A stretch of DNA of 64,000 bases from Chryseobacterium sp. (GCA_031277615.1 JAITMC010000025.1:62001-126000), one strand, 5' to 3'; shown: positions 44,809 to 53,836, counted from the stretch's first letter. The notes: generated from the letters alone by a model not told the origin. Made by a program: numbers and translations.

Positions 44809-44984
44809 ATACTCAAATTTTTCAAGGGCTAAAATTATACTTTTTTTGATTTATATAACAATTTTTTGTGAAAAATTATTTCAGTATTCTATATTTCTGC
44901 CAATTTTTGCACTCTGTAACTCAAAACCGACCTTAATTAATAAATAATAAACCGTCCGGAATTCCTCTATTCTATTAAAAAACT

Positions 44985-44992
44985 TATTTTTG
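44985..44992 (+). promoter_or_regulatory. -7 box of the acyltransferase-glycosyltransferase operon
   Basis: TATTTTTG lies 15 bp before the ATG at 45008. No -33 TTG is seen at the right distance. Confidence 0.4.
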
Positions 44993-45007
44993 CAACAAAC
45001 ATAACAA

Positions 45008-45985
45008 ATGCAAAACATAACGAAAAACAATTTTGACTTCATCCGTGTTCTCCTTGCTTTCATTGTCTTTGTGGGACACCTGGGAGCATTAAGTTTTTCC
45101 AAACAGCTCTCTGTTTTAGAAAAAAGTCCCGTAGAAATTGCTGTTTTTTCGTTTTTTGTGGTCAGTGGATTTTTAATTGCAAGAAGTTATGACAGGTCAT
45201 CCAGCCTTAAGAGTTACGCAAAAAAAAGGTTTAACAGAATTGTTCCGGCTTACCTGTTGGTGGTATTTCTCTGCGCTCTGTTGCTGAGCCTGGTAAGCAC
45301 ACTGCCTTTTGCTGAATATTTTGGAAATCCTCAGGTTTATAAATACCTGTTTTGGAATTCACTGTTTTTGAATTTCAAGGCTCCATGGCTGCCGGGAGTT
45401 TTTGGTAACCAGGCGGTGAACGGAGCACTCTGGACCATGAAGGTGGAAATGTGCTTTTATATTGCCGTTCCCCTGATGTTCTTACTGTTCGGAAAAAATA
45501 ATAAATACCGGAATACCAGCCTGATCGTACTGTATTTTCTGTCGCTGATCTATCTGAATTATTTTGAAATGCAGGGAAAGATGTCGATGGCCAAACAGCT
45601 GCCGGGATCACTGTGCTATTTCATAGGAGGAATGCTGATCTACTTTCATTTTGATCAGTTCATTAAGTATAAAAATATCCTCTTCACGATTGCGATAATC
45701 ACGGTATGGATTGATCTTATTTTTCATATAAAACTCTTCTCCCCGATCATGATCAGCATTATTGTGCTGTATATTGCCTACTCTTTTAAATTCCTGAATA
45801 ATTTCGGAAAATACGGGGATTTCACGTATGGAATTTATATATTTCATTTCCCTATTATCAGGGTATTTGAAACTACCGGCCTTTTTGCCCATTACAATCC
45901 GTATCTGATGAGCATTGTATGTATGTTCGTGGTCATTGGTGTAGGAATTGCTTCATGGCACCTGTTTGAAAAGAAATTTGTGTAA
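45008..45985 (+). CDS. Acyltransferase family 3 membrane protein
   Basis: This 325-aa polytopic protein has family features: FDFIRVLLAFIVFVGHLGALSF-like start with the conserved His, VEIAVFSFFVVSGFLIARSY, and GALWTMKVEMCFYIAVPLMF. About ten helices end in a SWHLFEKKFV tail. It probably O-acetylates or O-acylates a cell-surface glycan. It is the first of three plus-strand genes with a glycosyltransferase and a 209-aa protein, next to waaA, so the acceptor may be LPS. Confidence 0.9.
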   Translation: MQNITKNNFDFIRVLLAFIVFVGHLGALSFSKQLSVLEKSPVEIAVFSFFVVSGFLIARSYDRSSSLKSYAKKRFNRIVPAYLLVVFLCALLLSLVSTLPFAEYFGNPQVYKYLFWNSLFLNFKAPWLPGVFGNQAVNGALWTMKVEMCFYIAVPLMFLLFGKNNKYRNTSLIVLYFLSLIYLNYFEMQGKMSMAKQLPGSLCYFIGGMLIYFHFDQFIKYKNILFTIAIITVWIDLIFHIKLFSPIMISIIVLYIAYSFKFLNNFGKYGDFTYGIYIFHFPIIRVFETTGLFAHYNPYLMSIVCMFVVIGVGIASWHLFEKKFV

Positions 45986-46009
45986 TTTTGAATCATATAA
46001 AAAACATAA

Positions 46010-46765
46010 ATGCAAGATCTTGTTTCCATCATCACTCCCTGTTACAACTCTGCAGAGTTTATCGAAGAAACGATTCAGTCTGTCCTAAACCAAACCTATC
46101 AGAACTGGGAATGGCTGATCACGGATGACCTTTCCAAAGATCAGACGGTTGAGATCATCAGAAAATACAATGATCCAAGGATCAAGCTGCAGAGGCTGGA
46201 GAAAAACGGTGGTGCCGGAAATGCCCGCAATAAAAGCCTTGAACGGGCAGAAGGCAGGTATATCGCCTTCCTCGATTCTGATGATTACTGGTATCCTGAA
46301 TATCTGGAAACGATGACTGCCTATATGCAGAAACATCAGGCTGAACTTGTTTACTGTAATTACTCAAGATGTGACGAGCAGCTTCAGCCTGTTCTCAAAG
46401 ATTTTGAAGCGGATAAAATCGTTACTTTTTCCAATCTTCTGAAGACATGCAGGCTGGCTCCGGTTTCCACAATGTATGATACCAAAAGGGTTGGAAAATT
46501 CTTTTTCCCGATAAAAAGCAAACGGGAAGACCATGTAATGTGGCTGAATCTCTTGAAAGTAATTCCTGAAGGTATGCCCGTAAAAAAGACCCTGGCGAAA
46601 TACAGGATGCGCGAAAACAGTGTTTCCAGAAAGAAAAAAAATATCATCATTGATCAGTATCTTGTATATAAAGATTTCATGGAATTCTCTACGATAAAAT
46701 CACTTTATTATACCGCCAACTGGGCAATCAACGGATTTATGAAATATTCTAAAATTTTCAACTGA
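46010..46765 (+). CDS. Glycosyltransferase family 2
   Basis: This 251-aa GT-A fold enzyme has VSIITPCYNSAEFIEETIQSV at the start, WLITDDLSKDQTVEII, GGAGNARNKSLERAEGRYIAFLDSDDYW with the DxD-type metal/nucleotide-sugar site, and the conserved basic KSKREDHVMWLNLL. It is a typical LPS or capsule sugar transferase without TM helices; donor and acceptor are unknown. Its TGA overlaps the next ATG (TGATG). A -7-like TAATTTTG overlaps the stop of the acyltransferase gene (45983-45990). Confidence 0.92.
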   Translation: MQDLVSIITPCYNSAEFIEETIQSVLNQTYQNWEWLITDDLSKDQTVEIIRKYNDPRIKLQRLEKNGGAGNARNKSLERAEGRYIAFLDSDDYWYPEYLETMTAYMQKHQAELVYCNYSRCDEQLQPVLKDFEADKIVTFSNLLKTCRLAPVSTMYDTKRVGKFFFPIKSKREDHVMWLNLLKVIPEGMPVKKTLAKYRMRENSVSRKKKNIIIDQYLVYKDFMEFSTIKSLYYTANWAINGFMKYSKIFN

Positions 46766-47394
46766 TGGAGTATTCAAAAGAGTTTAAAGCGGCATTGAGC
46801 GCTTTTTCAAGTATAGAAAAAGACCGTCTTATCTTCCGCTTACTGAAGAAGGATAAACTGCTGTCTAAAAAACTGTATTTTGAACTTATTGATCCGGAAA
46901 CTACAGACGATAAAAGAAATGCGATGGAAGAGCATGTTGCGGAAAGGGTACTTCTAGCGTCTAAATATATCGGCAATTCCAAATATTTCCTGAGTGTTAT
47001 CCGGAAAATAAGTGCAGAGATCACTGAGCATGTAAAAATCACAACGGATAAGTTCGGGGACGTTTCTCTTAATCTTCTGTTGATCAACACTATTCTGGAA
47101 TATAACGGAGACCTCGGCAGACAGAGGTTTGATCATGTTTATAAGCTGTACTTATATATCATTAATAAAGTATTCAAGGCCCTGATACTGGCTAAAAAGC
47201 TGGACGAAGATTACTGGCTGGAAATTGATGAATCCCTGAGAAAAACCCTCTCCGGAATAGAAGAAAATCATTATCTGCTGAAATTATGCATCAACAACGG
47301 GCTGGATCTGAAGTGGATCCGCAGCTGTGACAGCATACCGGAAAACATAGAACAAACTATGAAGGAAATCAAAAGCCAGGGATTTTTAAAATAA
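46765..47394 (+). CDS. Hypothetical protein coupled to a glycosyltransferase
   Basis: This 209-aa all-helical cytosolic protein starts by TGATG overlap with the glycosyltransferase and ends convergently, overlapping the waaA 3' end by 9 bp. Features are Leu/Lys-rich helices (FSSIEKDRLIFRLLKKDKLLS, LLINTILEYNGDLGRQRFDH, YIINKVFKALILAKKLDEDYW). I do not recognise the family; I recall similar proteins only as unnamed in flavobacteria. The tight coupling suggests a shared pathway or complex. Confidence 0.75.
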   Translation: MEYSKEFKAALSAFSSIEKDRLIFRLLKKDKLLSKKLYFELIDPETTDDKRNAMEEHVAERVLLASKYIGNSKYFLSVIRKISAEITEHVKITTDKFGDVSLNLLLINTILEYNGDLGRQRFDHVYKLYLYIINKVFKALILAKKLDEDYWLEIDESLRKTLSGIEENHYLLKLCINNGLDLKWIRSCDSIPENIEQTMKEIKSQGFLK

Positions 47395-48618
47395 TATTTT
47401 CTGAAGGATCAGTTCTGTGGAATCGGGTTTTTCATCTACAAATTTTCCGGCATTCAGGGACATTGCCTCCAGTTCTTCTTCGTTGTTGAGAAGGAATAAA
47501 ACAAAGTCAGCGGCAGCATTTTCTTCAGAAAAGGATTTGCCTCCGTTTACAGCGATCAGATCATCTGCTTCCGGATTCTTTTTATAATGATTTCCGAAAA
47601 CCACAGGAATTCCAAATGTAGCAGCTTCCAGGATATTGTGCAGCCCTGCATCATGAAAGCCTCCTCCCACTACGGCTATATCGGCATACGAATACAGTTT
47701 TGATAATAATCCGATGCTGTCTATGATCAGAATCCGGTAATTATTGACCTGCTGTTTTACCCCATCAATTTCACTGTACAGTAAAGCGTCCGGAAAGATC
47801 TTTTTTAGATGCTCCACTCTCTTCAGATCATGAGGAGCGATGATCAGTTTAAGATCAGCATTTTTCCTGAAAATATCGATAGCAATTGTTTCTTCTGCCT
47901 GCCAGCCGCTTCCGAAAACCACTGTTTTTTTACCGTCAATAAATTGGCTGATATATTCTACATGATTATCGCGTTTCCTAAGTTGCTTTACGCGGTCAAA
48001 CCGGGTATCTCCTGCTACGGAAGAACGGGTAAGTCCTATACTTTTGGCCAATGCCAGCGAAAACGGTGTCTGGTGAAAAAACCAATCGACATTTTCACGG
48101 AGCTGCTTTACAAACCACTTCCCATAAGAAGTAAAGAATGACTGCCTTTCATAGAACAAAGCGGAAATCACATAGATTTTAACGCCTTTATGTTTTAGCT
48201 CACTTAAAAGATTATACCAGTAATCATACTTCACCGTAAAAAATAGTTCAACAGTAAATCCTGATATAAAGTCTTTTACCAGATTCTTTTTATCAAATGG
48301 AAGATAGCATACCACATCCGCAATATGTTTTTTCTTAATGACGTTTTCATATCCTGAAGGTGAGAAGAAAGTAACCAGAACTTTGTGGCCGGGATAATTT
48401 TCTTTCAGTTTTTCCAGGACCGGAAGTCCCTGTTCGTACTCTCCAAGACTGGCCGCATGCATCCAGATTATTTTGTCTGAAGCAGAAAATGCTTCTTTGA
48501 CCTTTTTCAAAGACTGCTTTCTGCCTTCAACTCCTTTTTTAGTTTTATCATTAAATAAAGATAAAACTTTCATACCGAAGATGAGAAGACTTACAAAGAT
48601 ATTATACAGGAAAGACAT
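47386..48618 (-). CDS. waaA: 3-deoxy-D-manno-octulosonic acid transferase
   Basis: WaaA (KdtA) adds Kdo from CMP-Kdo to lipid A at the inner membrane. The 410-aa product has an N-terminal membrane-anchor helix (FLYNIFVSLLIFGMKVLSLF), the acceptor-side motif WMHAASLGEYEQGLPVLEKL with the catalytic Glu, FFTVKYDYWYNLL, and the C-terminal GT30/GT-B part (VVFGSGWQAEETIAI, VVGGGFHDAGLHNILEAATFG). The length fits the family. The 3' end overlaps the convergent 209-aa gene. Confidence 0.95.
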   Translation of the reverse strand: MSFLYNIFVSLLIFGMKVLSLFNDKTKKGVEGRKQSLKKVKEAFSASDKIIWMHAASLGEYEQGLPVLEKLKENYPGHKVLVTFFSPSGYENVIKKKHIADVVCYLPFDKKNLVKDFISGFTVELFFTVKYDYWYNLLSELKHKGVKIYVISALFYERQSFFTSYGKWFVKQLRENVDWFFHQTPFSLALAKSIGLTRSSVAGDTRFDRVKQLRKRDNHVEYISQFIDGKKTVVFGSGWQAEETIAIDIFRKNADLKLIIAPHDLKRVEHLKKIFPDALLYSEIDGVKQQVNNYRILIIDSIGLLSKLYSYADIAVVGGGFHDAGLHNILEAATFGIPVVFGNHYKKNPEADDLIAVNGGKSFSEENAAADFVLFLLNNEEELEAMSLNAGKFVDEKPDSTELILQKILF

Positions 48619-48657
48619 GTAATATTTTTTTAATTTTATAATGACTCTGGAGCTATA

Positions 48658-49125
48658 TCATTTAAACAGTCCAATAAAAATGAAAACAGTGATCAGGCTG
48701 CCGAAAATAGCAAGGATAGCCCCTCCAAACGGAACCCGCGGCTTCACGTTTTCATCAAAGGTATAACGGAACATATAATCCTGAAGATTCATACCGATCA
48801 GGATGACCAGCGTAACGATCCACCGGACAAAAACCTCCATGATCAGAAACTGGACATCTTTGTTCTGTTCTGCGATTTCTACCGGGAAATTCGCGGCTTT
48901 CACATACCTCATAAGACTGGTAAGCACCCCCCATAGAAAGGTGATCACCGAAGGCATGAAAAAGGAATACTTTTTACTTCCGAAATGATCTGCTTTTCCG
49001 TAAAAATCAAAGTGAACGGGGATTTCCTCCGGAAGTGTTTTATAATGTTTCAGCGTGAATCTCCAGAAGAAGATCAACAGTCCAAAATTTAAAATATCAA
49101 AAGCTGTCAGGGCAATATTTTCCAT
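48658..49125 (-). CDS. DUF1648 membrane protein
   Basis: These 155 aa have four hydrophobic helices. After the first comes LPEEIPVHFDFYGKADHFGSKK, the DUF1648 signature (P-x-H-(F/W)-(D/N)-x-x-G-x-(A/P)-D). In other phyla the domain occurs in SdpI-like immunity/signalling proteins; here no further role can be given. It lies between waaA and the C40 peptidase gene on the same strand. Confidence 0.85.
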   Translation of the reverse strand: MENIALTAFDILNFGLLIFFWRFTLKHYKTLPEEIPVHFDFYGKADHFGSKKYSFFMPSVITFLWGVLTSLMRYVKAANFPVEIAEQNKDVQFLIMEVFVRWIVTLVILIGMNLQDYMFRYTFDENVKPRVPFGGAILAIFGSLITVFIFIGLFK

Positions 49126-49144
49126 TTCAGACCTGATTTAGAGT

Positions 49145-49861
49145 CTAAAGTACATTTTTAATCACTCTCAGTTTATGAGTGTGCTTGTTCATTTCTTTGT
49201 TGAAGATTCCCGTTGAATCCAGGATATCAATTCTTACTTTACCCGAAGCATGAATAATTCTCTGGTTATCCAGCATAATTCCCACATGAATAATCCGGCC
49301 TTCAGGGTTTTCAAAAAAGGCAAGGTCTCCGGGCTGACTTTCTTCCACAAAAGTCAGAGGTTCTCCTACTTCTGCCTGCTGATAAGTATCTCTGGGTAAT
49401 TTAATGTCATGAATTTTGTATACAAGCTGGGTAAAACCTGAACAGTCTACGGCAAAAAAACTTTTCCCGCCCCACAGGTAGGGAACATTTAAAAATTCTT
49501 TGGCAGCCAGGGCAATACTTTCCCTGAGATCATGGCTTCTTCTTGAAGCTACCACCGGAAATTCCACTTCGGAACCCATTGAAAGGAGTGTTTTGCCATC
49601 ATTCATCAGCACCGAAGAAAAGTCTTCTGTAACAACGGTAACTTTTCTTTTCGCAAGCTCTTCATCTGTAACAGGTTTCAGCTGTTTGGTATCCATCCAT
49701 CCTTCATAACCGTCAAAATGCATTTTTATTCGGGTCCAGTTTTTATTTACTTCCAGAATATCGGCACTTTCTCCAAACAATATTTCCGTAACAATTTCCG
49801 CCTTGTCAGAACCTTCTGCCCGAACCGGTGCTACGGTGACTATACAAATTCCTTTGTTCAT
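49145..49861 (-). CDS. C40 (NlpC/P60) cell-wall peptidase with SH3-type domains
   Basis: This 238-aa protein has two bacterial SH3-like domains (residues ~5-60, WTRIKMHFDGYEGWMD, and ~75-115) followed by an NlpC/P60 domain: YLWGGKSFFAVDCSGFTQL with the nucleophile Cys near residue 139, then GRIIHVGIML with the catalytic His near 192. It should cleave stem peptides of peptidoglycan (gamma-D-Glu-diamino acid bond). No signal peptide is visible at this start, which is common for this flavobacterial type. Confidence 0.92.
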   Translation of the reverse strand: MNKGICIVTVAPVRAEGSDKAEIVTEILFGESADILEVNKNWTRIKMHFDGYEGWMDTKQLKPVTDEELAKRKVTVVTEDFSSVLMNDGKTLLSMGSEVEFPVVASRRSHDLRESIALAAKEFLNVPYLWGGKSFFAVDCSGFTQLVYKIHDIKLPRDTYQQAEVGEPLTFVEESQPGDLAFFENPEGRIIHVGIMLDNQRIIHASGKVRIDILDSTGIFNKEMNKHTHKLRVIKNVL

Positions 49862-49941
49862 TTTATTTATTTAAAAAAGTTAAGAAATGGGACAATCTGG
49901 AAATATATAATTCCTTTTTATCTCAGTTTCTACATCTTTAA

Positions 49942-50589
49942 TTACTTCCTGCGAAGGAAGTTCACTCCATCCCGCAAAGGTAAAATAAGATTTTCAAAAT
50001 CATCGTCTTTTGCGATTAAATCATTAAGCTCTTTAATGGCCTGGGTAGATTTCTGTTTGGGATCTTCTTCCAGTACTTTTCCGTACCACAGAACATTATC
50101 AAACATAACGACTGAGCCGGATTTCGTTCTGGGCTTAATCAGTCTGAAATACTCGGCGTAATTCTCCTTGTCGGCATCAATAAAGACAAGATCGAAAAAC
50201 TGATCTGTTTCTTTCAGGAATTCCTTGGCGTCCTGAAGCCTGAAATCAATCTGTGCGGCATGTTCACTTTCTTCAAAATATTTTTCCGGAAGATACGCCA
50301 GATCTTCATTTACATCAAGGGTTGTTATTTTTCCGGTTTCTGATAATCCGGCGGCCAGACACAGGGTGGCATATCCTGTAAAAGTTCCTATTTCCAGTAC
50401 ATTTTCAGGTTTCATCATCTGGGAAATAATCGTAAGGAGCCTTCCCTGCTGATAGCCCGAAATCATATGAGGCTGTGTGGTTTTCTGGTAGGTTTCCCTT
50501 CTCAGTTTTCTCAGGATTTCAGGTTCTGAGGAGGCATGGGTTTCCAGATAGCGGTCCATTTCGGGATTTTTTTCTTCAAAAAAACTCAT
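49942..50589 (-). CDS. Class I SAM-dependent O-methyltransferase
   Basis: This 215-aa protein has the O-methyltransferase family 3 (catechol/caffeoyl-CoA type) layout: MISGYQQGRLLTIISQMMKP, the SAM-binding NVLEIGTFTGYATLCLAAGL, ITTLDVNEDLAYLPEKYFEE, and DLVFIDADKENYAEYF with the metal-site Asp, then VMFDNVLWYGKV. It probably methylates a small hydroxylated compound with a divalent metal. It appears to be a single gene with no pathway neighbours. Confidence 0.92.
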   Translation of the reverse strand: MSFFEEKNPEMDRYLETHASSEPEILRKLRRETYQKTTQPHMISGYQQGRLLTIISQMMKPENVLEIGTFTGYATLCLAAGLSETGKITTLDVNEDLAYLPEKYFEESEHAAQIDFRLQDAKEFLKETDQFFDLVFIDADKENYAEYFRLIKPRTKSGSVVMFDNVLWYGKVLEEDPKQKSTQAIKELNDLIAKDDDFENLILPLRDGVNFLRRK

Positions 50590-50661
50590 ATTTTTTTTGT
50601 TTACACAAATTTAAGCATTTAAAACGTCTTCCGGAGCGCTTATTTTACCTCAACACTCAAC

Positions 50662-50690
50662 AAAAAAGGAGAGCAATTGATCTCTCCCTT
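50662..50690 (-). terminator. Terminator of the cysteine-rich peptide gene
   Basis: On the minus strand GGAGAG-ATCAATTG-CTCTCC is followed by T6, about 35 bp after the peptide stop codon. Confidence 0.75.
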
Positions 50691-50723
50691 CTCTGATCTC
50701 TGCTATCTTTGCAGAAATAGCCA

Positions 50724-50876
50724 TTAAAGTGCTACGCAATACTGTCCCCTTGTAGCACATACCCATCCGGGGCAGCAGTCGGCAGTCTTCTGGCAAATGA
50801 TTCGTGGATTGCATCTTGAATCAGCACCCTGAACATTTTTCATTTGCCCTCTTGAAAGTTTTTTCAAATTTTTCAT
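50724..50876 (-). CDS. GG-leader bacteriocin-like peptide with six cysteines
   Basis: The 50-aa peptide starts MKNLKKLSRGQMKNVQGAD, a double-glycine-type leader (cleavage expected after QGA), common in Chryseobacterium bacteriocin-like peptides. The ~32-aa core has six Cys at 22, 28, 34, 35, 40 and 47: C-X5-C-X5-CC-X4-C-X6-C. The DCCPGWVC segment and the spacing fit an inhibitor cystine knot. It has its own -7 box (TATATTTG, minus, 50960-50953) and terminator, supporting a real gene. No C39-peptidase exporter is in the window. Alternatives are a small secreted signalling or metal-binding peptide. Confidence 0.82.
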   Translation of the reverse strand: MKNLKKLSRGQMKNVQGADSRCNPRIICQKTADCCPGWVCATRGQYCVAL

Positions 50877-50952
50877 AGTGATCATTTTAATTTGGTTTTC
50901 CTACTCTATAAGATTTTCGGAGGCCGCTTATTTATTTCCCAATTAAGGGAAT

Positions 50953-50960
50953 CAAATATA
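50953..50960 (-). promoter_or_regulatory. -7 box of the cysteine-rich peptide gene
   Basis: On the minus strand TATATTTG is a perfect match to TAnnTTTG, giving a leader of roughly 70 nt to the ATG at 50876. A -33 element is not obvious. Confidence 0.5.
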
Positions 50961-51137
50961 ACCATTATTCTCATAACCAGATCATTAGAATCAAAACTAT
51001 TTAATCAAAATCTGATTCCCGATTTAAGTACCGGGAAAAACCCATGAAAAATACCGTAAAAACCCGGATGGTTTTGCTTGTTCATAACGCATACATTTGC
51101 AGGGTACAACAGGGGTAAAAACACTTCAAGGAAAGCA

Positions 51138-51293
51138 ATGAGTACGGTGAAAAAACAAATTAACAAAGGGAATCGGGAGACCGCAAAGCAGAACAGCAAT
51201 GCGGGCTCTTCTTTGACAAAAACAAAACCAGGAATATCCAACTCACTCATGCAGCGAATTATTTCGTTATTGAAAAAAGAAGAATTAATTTGA
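51138..51293 (+). CDS. Possible small Lys/Asn-rich protein
   Basis: A 51-aa frame (MSTVKKQINKGNRETAKQN..., ending SLLKKEELI) lies 39 bp after a -7-like box TACATTTG (51092-51099). It is followed by a hairpin at 51295. The composition (Lys, Asn, Ser) is plausible for a small basic protein, but there is no homology I can name, and a longer frame covers the same bases on the other strand. Weak call. Confidence 0.3.
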   Translation: MSTVKKQINKGNRETAKQNSNAGSSLTKTKPGISNSLMQRIISLLKKEELI

Positions 51294-51294
51294 T

Positions 51295-51328
51295 TAAAAA
51301 AGTAATCCCGGATTTCTCCGGGATTTAC
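51295..51328 (-). terminator. Terminator of the M1 aminopeptidase gene
   Basis: ATCCCGGA-TTTC-TCCGGGAT, followed on the minus strand by TACTTTTTT, lies 16 bp beyond the stop. Confidence 0.75.
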
Positions 51329-51343
51329 TTTTGGATTCATATC

Positions 51344-53836
51344 TTATCTATATTCATCTGTTATCTGCTTCAGCGCGGCAATTTGCTTATTAATACTTTC
51401 TCTGTTCTCAGGATTGTTTTTCAGTAGCTCATTTTTCTTATTTAATCCATTCACCAACATGTCATAAATTGCTTTTTTAGCTTCAGCATTTGTTGTTATT
51501 TCAGATTTTGCCTGGCTTAGATTACTGATAATTCCATTGGTAGCAGCCATATTATCAGATTCCATAATCCTGTTAAATCCTTCTTCCGCCCATTTTCCCA
51601 ATTCCGGATTACGGGATTTCATTAAGGGATAGAAAGCTACAACAGAAGTAATATACTGCATTTGGGAATCTATTTTGTTCCCAACCACAAAGGGAAGCAT
51701 TTTGATGACCATATCCCTGGATGCTTCTGAAAGGTCAATCTTATCAGCCAGGCTTTTGGTTCTTGAAGGATCTGTAGCAACGATTGCCATTAATGAATTT
51801 GCTTTTACTGCATTAGACACTGCATTCATTCCTTTTTCAAATAAAGGGAGATATTTTTTATTTTTGGTTTTCGCCAGAGCAGAAACAGCGGCCGCCTGCA
51901 CTAATGTTTTTGGATCCTGGGTTGCTAATCTTTCAACCTCAGCTGCCAGCGTTTTATTTTGAGAGGTATTGGTAAGATCTGTTAATTCCAATGCTTTGAT
52001 TCTGATTCTGAAGAAGGGATCTTTTAAGGCTGCAGACAATAATTTAACAGATGCCGGACTGTTTAATTCCTCTTTAATCCCCAATAAAGCTTTATAACGG
52101 CTTAAAAATTCTTTGGAATGGGTAAACTGTATGAGATTTTGTTCTGCCGTTTTTTTCTCTGTAATTTCGGAAAGCAGGATTCCGTCTGCATTGATATTGA
52201 TCAGATCAGGATTCCCGGAAACATTAAAGCTGAAAGTATTTTTTGCCTTAGCATTTACCCAGACATTGTGCCGGGTCGGTTTTCCCTGATGATATACGTC
52301 AATGGCCAGAGGAAATTCAAAAGGTTCTTCCTGTGTTTGGTTGACCACAACTTCCACCTGTTTTTTTACCGGTTCAAAAGTATGTGAATACGTTAATCTG
52401 GGATTTCCACTTCCGTAAAACCACTGATTGAAGAACCAGTTAAGGTCTTTACCTGAGGCTTTCTCAAAAGACAATCTCAACTGCTGCGCTTCAGCATTTT
52501 TATATTCATGGGTTTTTAAGAAATCACTGATTCCTGCAAAAAAAGCATCATCACCCAGATAGGTTCTCAGCATATGCAGAATTCCGCCTCCTTTTTCATA
52601 AGACACCACATCAAAAACATCTTCAGGCGTATCATAGCTAAACCTTACCAGTTTTTTCTTAAAATCTGAAGGACTGAAATACTTATTCAGATTAGCCATT
52701 AAGTGATAATCAGCCTGATCTTTCCCGTATTTATATTCAGTCCAGAGATATTGGGAATAATTTGCGAAAGATTCATTTATGGTAATATTACTCCAGCTCT
52801 CTGCGGTCACCAGGTCTCCGAACCAGTGATGAAACAATTCATGAGCAATATATTCTTCCCATTTATTCTCATCAATTAACTGTCCGGGTTTCTGTAAGAC
52901 GCCCATATTATGAATAGTAGCCGTTGTATTTTCCATAGCTACGCTCGGATAATCCCTTCCGGAAATCTGGGCATATTTTACCCACGGATAGTCGTAGTTC
53001 AGTTTCTTAGAGAAGAATTCCATCATTTCAGGCGTATTGCCGTAGATCTGCCGGGCATAAGGCTCATATTCCTTTTCCACATAATAATCTATCGGGATAT
53101 TTTTCCATTTATCTTTTACAATCACATAATCCCCTACTCCCATAAAGAAGAGATAAACCGAATGTCTTTGATTCATCACCCAATGATCTGTTCTCCTATT
53201 TCCGGATTCTTTCTGAGATTCTTTTAAAATCCCGTTGGAAAGCGTCACATACTGATCCGGAACAGTCATATAGATTTCCTGGGTCGTCTTTTGATTGGGC
53301 TTATCTATCGTAGGAAACCATACGGATGAAAATTCATACTCCCCGTCTGTCCAGATCTGGGTGGGTTTCCCCGGTGTTTTCCCGTCCGGATTGATGAAGT
53401 ACAGTCCCTTTGCCGGGCTTCCCTGCTTATCCACAACATCAGGCCGTGCAGTATATTTAATATAAACCGTATAATCCTGATTCCGGGTATAGGTCTTATC
53501 GAGATTGATTTTAAGAACATTGTTGCTGTAATGATACTTGAGCGGAAGTCTGCTTCCTCCTGTATCCATTGCCACCTCGTGGATCAGCATTCCTTTGGCA
53601 TCCAGTATCAGTGAATCTGACGGATAAAAATACGGGGATGCGGTGAGCCATTCTTCTCCATTCATCTCCGCTTTCTGGTAATCAAAGTTGACTTTCAGCT
53701 TGGTGTGCTTCAGCTCAGTAGTTTTTGTATGGGTTGCTTTATATATTTTCTCCCTTCCGGAAGTTTCCGTCTGTGCAAAAGCTACTCCGGGTATAAAAAA
53801 ACATAATAAGCCTACCGACAGGATCATTTTTTTCAT
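51344..53836 (-). CDS. Secreted M1 family metalloaminopeptidase
   Basis: This 830-aa zinc peptidase trims N-terminal residues from peptides. It has a signal peptide (MKKMILSVGLLCFFIPGVAFAQ), an N-terminal beta-saddle domain, the GAMEN-like VAMENTTATI substrate motif, and the zinc site HELFHHWFGDL near residue 331 with the third ligand Glu in NESFANY. The C-terminal part (~550-830) is HEAT/ARM-like. It is probably periplasmic; it lacks a T9SS tail. Monocistronic. Confidence 0.94.
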   Translation of the reverse strand: MKKMILSVGLLCFFIPGVAFAQTETSGREKIYKATHTKTTELKHTKLKVNFDYQKAEMNGEEWLTASPYFYPSDSLILDAKGMLIHEVAMDTGGSRLPLKYHYSNNVLKINLDKTYTRNQDYTVYIKYTARPDVVDKQGSPAKGLYFINPDGKTPGKPTQIWTDGEYEFSSVWFPTIDKPNQKTTQEIYMTVPDQYVTLSNGILKESQKESGNRRTDHWVMNQRHSVYLFFMGVGDYVIVKDKWKNIPIDYYVEKEYEPYARQIYGNTPEMMEFFSKKLNYDYPWVKYAQISGRDYPSVAMENTTATIHNMGVLQKPGQLIDENKWEEYIAHELFHHWFGDLVTAESWSNITINESFANYSQYLWTEYKYGKDQADYHLMANLNKYFSPSDFKKKLVRFSYDTPEDVFDVVSYEKGGGILHMLRTYLGDDAFFAGISDFLKTHEYKNAEAQQLRLSFEKASGKDLNWFFNQWFYGSGNPRLTYSHTFEPVKKQVEVVVNQTQEEPFEFPLAIDVYHQGKPTRHNVWVNAKAKNTFSFNVSGNPDLININADGILLSEITEKKTAEQNLIQFTHSKEFLSRYKALLGIKEELNSPASVKLLSAALKDPFFRIRIKALELTDLTNTSQNKTLAAEVERLATQDPKTLVQAAAVSALAKTKNKKYLPLFEKGMNAVSNAVKANSLMAIVATDPSRTKSLADKIDLSEASRDMVIKMLPFVVGNKIDSQMQYITSVVAFYPLMKSRNPELGKWAEEGFNRIMESDNMAATNGIISNLSQAKSEITTNAEAKKAIYDMLVNGLNKKNELLKNNPENRESINKQIAALKQITDEYR

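Noticed and set aside
51005..51340. 111-codon minus-strand frame with a hydrophobic middle
   Set aside because: It overlaps the peptidase terminator and a -7 box, has no recognisable domain or plausible promoter, and its composition (Phe/Leu-rich) looks like antisense of a Lys/Asn-rich frame.
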